In this document: in pieces, positions 35,465 through 44,400 of the stretch | Layout: each line of letters starts with the position of its first letter | How positions within the stretch are numbered: position 1 is the first letter of the stretch | Assembly (NCBI RefSeq): GCF_001705435.1 | Contig: NZ_MDEN01000066.1 | Span: 124,001-188,000, forward strand | Source of the DNA: Pseudomonas graminis | GTDB lineage: Bacteria; Pseudomonadota; Gammaproteobacteria; Pseudomonadales; Pseudomonadaceae | DNA: 64,000 nt | Direction: 5' to 3' | Position numbers and translations under genes: made by a program | The notes under the pieces: model-generated | What the model was told of the DNA's origin: nothing | What the model saw: the letters and a program-made list of their open reading frames with translations, nothing else | Database searches by the model: none

Positions 35465-36367
35465 TCAATTACTCGACAGCTTGTCCCCGCGCGCGAATTT
35501 CCAAGTGCGGATGATCTCGAGCCGGTCGATGTCGGCCAGATCGCCACTGAACGGCGCAAAGGGTGCGGCCAGCCGGACGATCTTCTGCGCCGCCTGATCC
35601 AGCAGTGGCTGGCCCGATGATTCGAGAATCAGCACTTCGTACAACGAGCCGTCGCGATTGATCGACACCATCATCCGCAGGCTGCCGTAGATCTGCTTGC
35701 GGCGCGCCTCATCCGGGTAGTTCAAGTTGCCGATGCGCTCGATCTTCTTGCGCCAGTCCTCTTTGTACCAGGCGCCCTTGTCGCGCATGGTCGAGGCCGC
35801 GCTCAGGCGGTGGATCTTCGGACGCTTGGCGTAGGCCTGCTGCTCATCCGCCAGTTCGGCTTCAAGGCTGGCGATTTCGCTGTTCAGCTGCGTGCTGTCG
35901 ATGGTTGGCGCGACTTTCTTCTGTTCTTCCGGCTTAACCTCATCGCGCCTGGCGACGGTCTTTTGCGTGGACTGGGCTTTCGTGGCGACAGCTGTCTTCG
36001 GCGCGTCCTGCTTGATCACCGGTTTGGCGGCAGGCGGTGGCGTGACCTTGTTGATCTGATTGTCTTGATACGGGGCGATTTCGGTGGTCTTGGGCACCGC
36101 TTTCTTGTCGAGGGTGCCGCTGCCCTGCTGGTTTTCTTGGGCGAGGAAGTCCGCGTCCTTGGGCTTGGTGTCGCTCCTGAAGGGGGCGAGAGTGATCTCC
36201 AGGGTCTGGCTGATCTTTTCCGGTTTGACGTAGGTAAAACCGACGCCAAGGATCACCGCCAGATGCACCAGTGCCGCGATCATCAGGGTAAACCCGAGGC
36301 GATCGGCAGGGCGCACGCCGGTGCGGGTCAGGGACAGGGGGAGATCATCGTCGACCGCAGCGTTCAT
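35465..36367 (-). CDS. tonB: TonB-type energy transducer (TonB3-like)
   Basis: A 300-residue protein with a single N-terminal membrane anchor (TLMIAALVHLAVILGVGF), a Lys/Pro/Gln-rich periplasmic linker and a C-terminal TonB domain ending ADIDRLEIIRTWKFA. The linker contains a coiled-coil-like ELADEQQAYAK stretch. The ATG at 36367 has GGAG upstream; a GTG 13 codons earlier is possible. In PAO1 the equivalent tonB3 (PA0406) is needed for twitching motility, which fits its place beside gshB and the pil-chp genes. Confidence 0.9.
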   Translation of the reverse strand: MNAAVDDDLPLSLTRTGVRPADRLGFTLMIAALVHLAVILGVGFTYVKPEKISQTLEITLAPFRSDTKPKDADFLAQENQQGSGTLDKKAVPKTTEIAPYQDNQINKVTPPPAAKPVIKQDAPKTAVATKAQSTQKTVARRDEVKPEEQKKVAPTIDSTQLNSEIASLEAELADEQQAYAKRPKIHRLSAASTMRDKGAWYKEDWRKKIERIGNLNYPDEARRKQIYGSLRMMVSINRDGSLYEVLILESSGQPLLDQAAQKIVRLAAPFAPFSGDLADIDRLEIIRTWKFARGDKLSSN

Positions 36368-36502
36368 CCACGCTCCGGCAGCACATGTGCCAGCATTACT
36401 ACTCACCTAGCGCAAAAATTCAGGCCGCGCATGATAACGCAATGTCAGGACTGGCTTTGCGTTTGATGTCGCCGGGCCGATTAGTGGGAGGTGCGGTCCC
36501 TC

Positions 36503-36634
36503 GTAGGAGCGTGGCTTGTCCCGCGAACGGCGGGCACCCGTCGCAAAACCGGCAAATGGGGTACACCCGATATGCCGTATTCGCCAGATTTGCTGCCGGT
36601 TCCCGGCAGATCGCGGGACAAGCCACGCTCCTAC
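36503..36634. repeat. REPIN with a perfect 24-base inverted repeat
   Basis: GTAGGAGCGTGGCTTGTCCC at 36503 and its complement ending at 36634 form perfect 24-base arms. Between them a second dyad pairs ACCGGCAAAT with ATTTGCtGCCGGT. It lies between tonB and the gshB terminus. It is a different family from those at 18.3 and 57.4 kb. No open frame fits inside it. Confidence 0.88.
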
Positions 36635-36644
36635 AACGTCGCGG

Positions 36645-37598
36645 CTAGACCTTCTGCAGCTTCTTCTCGATCACATCCATCAACATGCCGCCGATATCCG
36701 TCCCGAACGCGTTGTCGATCTCGCGGATGCAGGTCGGGCTGGTGACGTTGATTTCGGTCAGGTGCTCGCCAATTACGTCCAGACCTACAAACAGCAGGCC
36801 TTTTTCCCGCAGCGTCGGGCCGATCTCGGCGGCGATCCAGCGGTCGCGGTCACTCAGGGGACGGGCTTCGCCACGACCGCCCGCAGCCAGATTGCCTCGG
36901 GTTTCGCCAGCGGCCGGGATCCTTGCCAGGCAATAGGGCACAGGTTCGCCGTCAACCATCAGAATGCGCTTGTCGCCGTCTTTGATCGCCGGCAGATACG
37001 CCTGCGCCATGATCTGCTCATGGCCATGCTTGGTCAGGGTTTCGAGAATCACCGACAGGTTCGGGTCACCGACGCGGTGGCGGAAGATCGACGCGCCGCC
37101 CATCCCGTCCAGCGGCTTGAGAATGACGTCGCCATGCTTCGCGGCGAACTCACGAATGATGTCCGCACGGCGGCTGACCAGCGTCGGCGGGGTGCATTGC
37201 GGGAACAGCGTGGCGAACAGCTTCTCGTTGCAGTCACGCAGGCTTTGCGGCTTGTTGACCACCAGCACGCCGGCGCGCTCGGCTTGTTCGAGCAGATAGG
37301 TGGAGTAGACGAACTCCATGTCGAACGGCGGATCCTTGCGCATCAGGATCACATCCAGGTCGTCCAGACCGCTGTCCACTTCAGCTTCGAGTTCGAACCA
37401 GTGGGCCGGGTCGGCGAAGACTTTCAGCGGTTTCATGCGGGCGCGGGCCTGGCCGGCGTCCTGATACAGGTCGTGCTGCTCCATATAGAACAAAGACCAG
37501 CCGCGGGCTTGCGCTGCCAGGAGCATGGCCAGCGAGCTGTCCTTTTTATAGGAGATGCGCTCGATGGGGTCCATGACGATTCCCAGGCGAATGCTCAT
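36645..37598 (-). CDS. gshB: Glutathione synthetase
   Basis: GshB joins gamma-glutamylcysteine and glycine using ATP in the cytoplasm. The 317-residue ATP-grasp protein begins MSIRLGIVMDPIERI and has KDPPFDMEFVYSTYLLE, the ATP-binding KPLDGMGGASIFR and the C-terminal INVTSPTCIREID. GAGGA lies seven bases before the ATG. It is divergent from pilG across 242 bases, as in PAO1 (PA0407-PA0408). Confidence 0.97.
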   Translation of the reverse strand: MSIRLGIVMDPIERISYKKDSSLAMLLAAQARGWSLFYMEQHDLYQDAGQARARMKPLKVFADPAHWFELEAEVDSGLDDLDVILMRKDPPFDMEFVYSTYLLEQAERAGVLVVNKPQSLRDCNEKLFATLFPQCTPPTLVSRRADIIREFAAKHGDVILKPLDGMGGASIFRHRVGDPNLSVILETLTKHGHEQIMAQAYLPAIKDGDKRILMVDGEPVPYCLARIPAAGETRGNLAAGGRGEARPLSDRDRWIAAEIGPTLREKGLLFVGLDVIGEHLTEINVTSPTCIREIDNAFGTDIGGMLMDVIEKKLQKV

Positions 37599-37840
37599 GG
37601 GTAATATCCTCTGATCGGTAAAGGCCACGACAGGCCGAAAATAGGCGTCAGGGTGGCGCCGCGCCGGCTTTGGGTCAAGGGGCAAGGCTTTATGGATTGA
37701 CCGTGGAGAGTGTGCTAAAAAGGCTCGGCATCCGGTGTCGCGCCAGCCTTGCCTTGCCGCTTCCCGATGCTCCCGACCCAAAACCAGATGCCCGGCAGAA
37801 GGCAACCCATCTGATTCGCCGCGGCGATGGTAGAGCAGAT

Positions 37841-38251
37841 ATGGAACAGCATTCAGCCCCATTGAAAGTGATGGTCATCGACGACTCCCGAACGATTCGT
37901 CGCACCGCCGAGACCCTGCTGAAAAACGTCGGCTGCGAAGTGATCACCGCCATCGACGGCTTCGATGCATTGGCCAAGATTGCCGACAATCATCCCAGAA
38001 TCATTTTCGTCGACATCATGATGCCCAGGCTCGACGGGTATCAGACGTGCGCGTTGATCAAGAACAATCGGGCGTTCAAATCCACGCCGGTGATCATGCT
38101 GTCCTCAAGGGACGGGCTGTTCGACAAGGCCAAGGGGCGCATCGTCGGTTCCGATCAGTTTTTGACCAAACCGTTCAGCAAGGAAGAACTGCTCAGTGCG
38201 ATCAAGGCCCATGTGCCCGGGTTCGTTGCAGTCGAACAACAACTATCTTGA
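37841..38251 (+). CDS. pilG: Type IV pilus response regulator PilG
   Basis: A 136-residue single-domain CheY-like regulator. The phospho-acceptor is Asp58 in FVDIMMPRLDG, with the acidic pair VIDDS, the signalling Ser/Thr in IMLSSRD and Lys in TKPFSKEE. In P. aeruginosa PilG is phosphorylated by ChpA and promotes pilus extension and cAMP production. The ATG at 37841 follows the family start; the ribosome site is weak. The 242-base gap upstream holds no other clear element. Confidence 0.96.
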   Translation: MEQHSAPLKVMVIDDSRTIRRTAETLLKNVGCEVITAIDGFDALAKIADNHPRIIFVDIMMPRLDGYQTCALIKNNRAFKSTPVIMLSSRDGLFDKAKGRIVGSDQFLTKPFSKEELLSAIKAHVPGFVAVEQQLS

Positions 38252-38296
38252 TGCTGTCCCCCTCGTGCGGGACGGCTGTTTCTATGGGGAAGCACC

Positions 38297-38662
38297 ATGG
38301 CTCGAATTCTGATCGTCGATGACTCGCCGACCGAAATGTACAAGCTGACCGGCATGCTGGAGAAGCACGGCCATCAGGTCCTCAAGGCCGAAAACGGTGC
38401 CGACGGCGTGGCGCTGGCCCGTCAGGAAAAGCCCGATGCCGTGCTGATGGACATCGTCATGCCGGGCTTGAACGGTTTTCAGGCGACCCGTCAGCTGACC
38501 AAAGACGCTGACACCAGCATGATCCCTGTGATCATGATCACCACCAAGGATCAGGAAACCGACAAGGTCTGGGGCAAACGCCAGGGCGCGCGGGATTACC
38601 TGACCAAGCCGGTGGACGAAGAAACCCTCATGAAAACCCTGAACGCGGTGCTCGCGGGCTGA
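38297..38662 (+). CDS. pilH: Type IV pilus response regulator PilH
   Basis: A 121-residue CheY-like protein that opposes PilG in pilus extension and retraction in P. aeruginosa. Asp52 in LMDIVMPGLNG is the phospho-acceptor, and IMITTKD and YLTKPVDEE complete the site. It is 45 bases after pilG and 16 bases before pilI. Confidence 0.97.
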   Translation: MARILIVDDSPTEMYKLTGMLEKHGHQVLKAENGADGVALARQEKPDAVLMDIVMPGLNGFQATRQLTKDADTSMIPVIMITTKDQETDKVWGKRQGARDYLTKPVDEETLMKTLNAVLAG

Positions 38663-38678
38663 CCCCCTGCTGACGCTC

Positions 38679-39218
38679 ATGGCCCAGTCACGAACCGCCT
38701 TCCAGCTGCTGCTCGATATCGACCAGCGCTGCCGCTCCCTCGCTGCCGGCCTTCCGCTGCAGGAAACCCGACAGCAGGGTTGGGGCGGCATTGGCTTTCG
38801 CATGGGCGAGCGCCATTACGTGGCGCCCATGGGCGAGGTCGACGAAATCCTCCACGAGCCGCGCTGCGCGGTGTTGCCGGGCGCCAAGGCATGGGTCTGC
38901 GGCATTGCCAATCTGCGCGGCCGCTTGTTGCCGATCATGGATCTGTGCGCATTCTTCGGCCACGAGCTCTCGCCCTTGCGCAAACAGCGTCGCGTGCTGG
39001 TAATCGATTTTCAGGGGGTGTTTGTCGGCTTGCTCATTGACGAGGTGCTGGGCATGCAGCATTTCAGCGAGCGCAGTCTGATGCCGGAACCGGGGCACGA
39101 CAGCGAAGCCCGCGTCGCGCCTTATATACAGGGGCGTTTCGTGCGTGAGCAGGTCTGGCAGGTGTTCAGCCCGAGAGCGCTGGTTCAGTCGCCGGATTTC
39201 ATGGACGTAGCGGTTTGA
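38679..39218 (+). CDS. pilI: CheW-like adaptor PilI
   Basis: A 179-residue CheW-fold protein that couples the receptor PilJ to the kinase ChpA. The CheW core contains YVAPMGEVDEIL, WVCGIANLRGRLLPIMDL and LLIDEVLGMQHF. The sequence matches the PilI group rather than motility CheW. It begins 16 bases after the pilH stop. Confidence 0.95.
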   Translation: MAQSRTAFQLLLDIDQRCRSLAAGLPLQETRQQGWGGIGFRMGERHYVAPMGEVDEILHEPRCAVLPGAKAWVCGIANLRGRLLPIMDLCAFFGHELSPLRKQRRVLVIDFQGVFVGLLIDEVLGMQHFSERSLMPEPGHDSEARVAPYIQGRFVREQVWQVFSPRALVQSPDFMDVAV

Positions 39219-39287
39219 TACAGAACGGCAGCGTTGCGCCACTGTGCCGACGCCCCCTAAATCGAACATCAGGCGGAGCCCTGAGCA

Positions 39288-41324
39288 ATGAGTAATACCG
39301 GCAAGTCACTGGAAGGCGCGCGCAGTCGATCACAGATCGTCGTGCTGTTCATCTGCCTCATCGTTTTCATCATGCTGCTGTTCGTCAACTTCGCGTACCT
39401 CAGCACGCAGTCCAACTACGACAAACAATACATCGGCCACGCCGGCGAGCTGCGGGTGCTGTCCCAGCGCATCGCCAAAAACGCCACGGAAGCGGCGGCG
39501 GGCAAGGCGGCGGCGTTCAAGCTGCTGGCCGACGCGCGCAACGACTTCGACACGCGCTGGCAGTATCTGAAGAAAGGCGACAAAAACACCGGCCTGCCTG
39601 CTGCGCCCGACGCGGTGAGCGATGAGCTGAAAGCGGTGCAGACCGACTGGGAAAACCTGCGCAAAAGCACTGACGTGATTCTTGCCCGCGAGCAAACCGT
39701 GCTCTCGCTGCATCAGGTCGCGGCGACGCTGGCCGAGACCATCCCGCAGTTGCAGATCGAATCGGAAAAGGTCGTCGACATTCTCCTGCAAACCCGTGCG
39801 CCCGCCAGCCAGGTGGCCCTTGCCCAGCGGCAGTCGCTGCTGGCCGAGCGGATACTGGGCGCAGTCAACACGGTGCTGTCGGGTGATGAAACGGCGGTTC
39901 AGGCAGCGGATGCTTTCGGTCGCGATGCCAGCCAGTTCGGGCGCGTGCTCAACGGCATGCTCGAAGGCAACGCAACGTTGAAGATCGCCCAAGTCGAAGA
40001 CCGCGATGCGCGGGCGCGGCTGGCCGAGATCGCCGAGCTGTTCCAGTTCGTCTCGGGGTCGGTGGACGAAATCCTCGAAACCTCGCCGGAGCTGCTGGAA
40101 GTCCGGGAAGCGGCAGGCAGCATCTTTAATCTGTCGCAGACGCTCCTCGACGAAGCCTCGGTGCTCGCTAACAGCTTCGAGCACATGGCCGGTGGCCGCG
40201 CGGTGTACAGCTATGCCGGCTACATGCTGGGCCTGCTGGCCCTGGCGTCGATCATCCTGATAGGCCTGGTGATGGTGCGCGAAACCAATCGGCAGCTGCG
40301 CGAAACCGCCGAGAAGAACGAGCGCAACCAGAACGCGATCATGCGCCTGCTCGACGAGATCGAAGACCTGGCGGACGGTAATCTGACCGTGGCCGCTTCG
40401 GTCACCGAGGATTTCACCGGCGCCATTGCCGATTCGATCAACTACTCCATCGACCAACTGCGCGAGCTGGTGTCGACCATCAACCTCACCGCCGAGCAAG
40501 TGTTCGGCGCCGTGAAAGACACGCAGACCACCGCCACGCAACTGGCCGCTGCGTCCGAGCATCAGGCGTTGCAGATCGCAGCGGCGTCCAACGCCATCCA
40601 TGACATGGCAACTTCCATCGATCAGGTCTCGGCCAATGCGTCCGAGTCCGTCGCGGTGGCCGAGCGGTCCGTGACCATCGCCAACAAGGGCAACGAAGTG
40701 GTGCATAACACCATCACCGGCATGGATAACATTCGCGAGCAGATTCAGGACACGTCCAAGCGCATCAAGCGGTTGGGCGAGTCTTCCCAGGAAATCGGCG
40801 ATATCGTCAGTCTGATTGATGACATCGCCGACCAGACCAACATTCTCGCGCTCAACGCCGCGATCCAGGCCTCCATGGCCGGTGATGCCGGGCGCGGGTT
40901 TGCGGTGGTGGCCGATGAAGTCCAGCGGCTGGCCGAGCGCTCGTCGTCAGCCACCAAGCAGATCGAGACGCTGGTGCGTGCGATTCAGAACGACACCAAC
41001 GAAGCGGTGATCTCCATGGAGCAGACCACCGCGGAAGTAGTGCGCGGTGCGCGGCTGGCGCAGGATGCCGGTGTCGCGCTCGAAGAGATCGAAGGCGTGT
41101 CCAAGATCCTCGCCGCGCTGGTCGAAAGCATCACCAATGCAGCGCAGCAGCAGGCGGCATTGGGTCAGCAGATATCCTCGACCATGCTGGTGATTCAGCA
41201 GACCACCACGCAGACCACCTCAGGCACGGCGGCCACCGCTCGGAGCATGGGCAATCTGGCGAAGATGGCCAGCGAGATGCGCCGCTCGGTGTCCGGCTTC
41301 ACGCTGCCGACATCGCGGCAGTGA
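39288..41324 (+). CDS. pilJ: Type IV pilus chemoreceptor PilJ
   Basis: A 678-residue methyl-accepting chemotaxis-type receptor that senses the pilus/surface state and activates ChpA. Membrane helices are at about residues 16-38 and 307-330, enclosing a periplasmic domain with two PilJ-type repeats. A HAMP segment and a long coiled-coil signalling domain follow; the hairpin tip is near residues 505-545 (IADQTNILALNAAIQASMAG, DAGRGFAVVADEVQRLAERS). No C-terminal NWxxF-type pentapeptide for CheR docking is present. In PAO1 pilK (methyltransferase) follows, but here chpA follows directly. Confidence 0.96.
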   Translation: MSNTGKSLEGARSRSQIVVLFICLIVFIMLLFVNFAYLSTQSNYDKQYIGHAGELRVLSQRIAKNATEAAAGKAAAFKLLADARNDFDTRWQYLKKGDKNTGLPAAPDAVSDELKAVQTDWENLRKSTDVILAREQTVLSLHQVAATLAETIPQLQIESEKVVDILLQTRAPASQVALAQRQSLLAERILGAVNTVLSGDETAVQAADAFGRDASQFGRVLNGMLEGNATLKIAQVEDRDARARLAEIAELFQFVSGSVDEILETSPELLEVREAAGSIFNLSQTLLDEASVLANSFEHMAGGRAVYSYAGYMLGLLALASIILIGLVMVRETNRQLRETAEKNERNQNAIMRLLDEIEDLADGNLTVAASVTEDFTGAIADSINYSIDQLRELVSTINLTAEQVFGAVKDTQTTATQLAAASEHQALQIAAASNAIHDMATSIDQVSANASESVAVAERSVTIANKGNEVVHNTITGMDNIREQIQDTSKRIKRLGESSQEIGDIVSLIDDIADQTNILALNAAIQASMAGDAGRGFAVVADEVQRLAERSSSATKQIETLVRAIQNDTNEAVISMEQTTAEVVRGARLAQDAGVALEEIEGVSKILAALVESITNAAQQQAALGQQISSTMLVIQQTTTQTTSGTAATARSMGNLAKMASEMRRSVSGFTLPTSRQ

Positions 41325-41414
41325 TGGCCGTTGTGAAGGCGCGTTTGATAGCCCCGCTAATGCACCCGTTACTGCACATGAAGCAGCGTCAAGGCACAGG
41401 CAACCGGAGTCACC

Positions 41415-44400
41415 ATGGCTGACCGTCACGATTACGTGGCCCTGGAGTGGGTCAAAGGCGAAATAGCCGAAACCCTCACCCACGCCCGACAGGCGCTGGA
41501 CACCTTCGTCGCCCAGCCTCACGACGCAGCGGCGATGGACGAGTGCCTCGAGCTCATCCATCAGGTTCACGGCAGCCTGCAGATGATCGAGTTCTACGGC
41601 GCCGCGCTGTTCGCCGAGGAAATCGAACAGCTGGCGCTGGCACTGAAACAAGGCCATGTCGCCCAGGAAAACGAAGCGATTCAACTGCTGAATCTGGCGA
41701 TGACCCAGCTGCCGGTCTATCTGGAGCGTGTGCACTCCGCTCGCCGTGATCTGCCGTTGGTGGTGCTGCCGCTGCTCAACGACTTACGCAGCGCCAGGGG
41801 CGAAAACCTGCTGTCCGAGACCAGCCTGTTCTCGCCGCAATTGCTGTCCATTCCCGCTCTTGATGCCGACGCGTTGGCCGAGCGCGACAGCCCGGAACTG
41901 CCCGCGAAACTGCGCAAGCTGCGGCAGACGCTGCAAACCGCGCTGGTCGGGCTGCTTCGCGATCAGGACGTGCAGACTCAACTCGGATACATGGGCAAGG
42001 TGTTCGCGCGGCTTGAGGTGTTGTGCGAGGACGCGCCCCTCGAACCGCTGTGGCGCATCGCTTCCGCGCTGGTCGAAACCATGCTCAGCGGCAACTTCAC
42101 CAACAGCCCGGCGCTGCGCAGTCTGTTCAAGGACGCTGACAAAGAACTCAAACGTCTGCTGGATCAGGGTATTGAAGGCATCAATCAGCCTGCGCCCGAC
42201 GAACTCCTGAAAAGCCTGTTGTTTTACATCGCCAAGTCCGACAGCGAGGCGCAGAAGATGACGGACTTGAAGGACCAGTACGCCCTTGCCGATGCCCTGC
42301 CGCACAGTGCCTTGGTTGCTGAAGAACGTGCGCGCATGGCCGGGCCGGATCGCGACGCCATGCGCTCGGTGATCATTGCCCTGTGCGATGAGCTGGTGCG
42401 CACCAAGGAGCGGCTCGACGTTTTTGTGCGCGGGGACCGTCAACACGTCAGTGACCTGAGCGCGTTGCTGCCGCCGCTACGGCAGATCGCCGACACCCTG
42501 GCGGTGCTGGGATTTGGGCAGCCGCGCAAAGTCATCATCGATCAGATGACCGTGGTGCAGGGCATGGCCCAAGGACAACGCGCGCCCGACGATGCCACGT
42601 TGATGGACGTCGCCGGTGCGTTGCTGTACGTCGAATCCACCCTCGCGGGCATGGCCGGAACGGTCAACCAGAGCAGCCCCGAAGAGAGTCGTCTGCCCAC
42701 CACGGACCTCAGTCAGATTCACCAACTGGTCATCAAGGAAGCGCGCATCGTCCTGCAGCAGGCCAAGGATGTGATCGACGATTACGTCGACGGCGAGCTG
42801 GACCGGGGCCGTCTGCAGCCGCTGTCGGAGCAATTGGTCCAAGTGCGCGGCGCGCTGGCGATGATCCCGCTGGCGCGGGCATCCGGACTGCTGGCGGCGT
42901 GCAACGACTACATCACCGAGCACTTGCTGGTCGACACCGAAAGCCCGGCGGCCTCGCAGCTCGATCACTTGGCGGACGTGATCATCGGCGTCGAGTATTA
43001 CCTCGAACGCATGGCCGAGGACCCGGAAGCGCCGGGTGAGCACGTGCTGGATCTGGCCCAGGAGAGTCTCGCCCGGCTCGGTTATTCACCGGTCCCGGAA
43101 GCACTGGATGTGCCGGTGCTCGAAGAAATCATCAGCGAAGAAGAGCTGCAAGACCTGCACGAACGCCAGGCCTTGGTCAGCCCGAGCCGGACCCTCGCCG
43201 AAGTGCTGGCCAGCCCGTTGTCGGCGGTCAACCCGCCGGCGCGCGATATGCCGGCCAGCCTGTTGCCGCCGCCGAAGGGTGAGCAGGCAATCGATGACGA
43301 GCTGCGCGAAGTCTTCCTCGAAGAAACCGACGAGATGCTCGAAGCCCTGCGCGAGTACGTGCCGCGCTGGCTTGCCGATCCTGGCAATCTCTCGGCGCTG
43401 GGCGAAATTCGTCGGGCGTTTCACACGCTCAAGGGCAGCGGCCGGATGGTCCGTGCGCTGATTCTGGGCGAGCTGGCGTGGTCGGTGGAAAACCTGCTGA
43501 ACCGCGTGCTGGAGCGCAGCGTCGAGCCGGACGCACGGGTGCAGCAGTTGCTCACAGACGTGCAGGCCTTACTGCCGGACGTGATTCGCGATTTCGCCGA
43601 GGATGTTCAGCGCCAGCGCGATGATGTCGACCAACTGGCGGCCCAGGCCCACGCGCTGGCCCAGGGTGAGGCGGGCGACGTCGAGCCTGCGCAGCGGCTG
43701 GCGGATGAAGAGGGTTTTGATCCGCAGTTGCTGGAGATTTTCCGACAGGAAGCCCACACCCACCTGAACACCATGGCTCGCTACCTCGACGCTGCGCAGG
43801 ACCATGATGCGCCGCTGTTCAGTGATGATCTGCTGCGCGCGCTGCACACCCTCAAAGGCAGCGCTTACATGGCGGGCGTTTTGCCGATCGCCGAGCTGGC
43901 GAGCCCGCTGGATCAGTTGGTGCGCGAGTTCAAGACCAATCTGATCGCGGTCAGCCAGGGCGAAATCGACCTGCTGCGGGCGGCCGAGCCTTTGTTCCAT
44001 CAAGGCCTGTCCCAGTTGAATGTCGACCCGCTGATGCCCATCGAAGGCGCCGCCGCGCTGATTCAACAAGCCCATGAGTTGCTCGACGCGCGCCTGGCCG
44101 ATGCCCTGAGCGACGACAGCAATGGCCTGCGCACGCGGCGCAATCCGCAGCTGATTGCGAGCTTTCTGGCCGAAGGCATGGACATTCTGCTGGACGCTGA
44201 CAATTTGCTCAAAGACTGGCGCCAGCACCCCGGCCATCGCCAGGAACTGAATGCGCTGCTCGACGAACTGACCATGCTCGGCCACGGCGCGCACGTAGCC
44301 GACCTGCCCCAGGTCGATGAGCTCTGCGAAGCACTGCTCGACCTGTATGGCGCCGTAGAGGAGAGCAGCCTTGCGGTCAGCGAGCGGTTTTTCGACGAAG

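Noticed and set aside
36503..36634. Insertion sequence ends
   Set aside because: Perfect 24-base arms could be IS ends, but the interior is 84 bases, codes for nothing and has no flanking target duplication. It is a REPIN.
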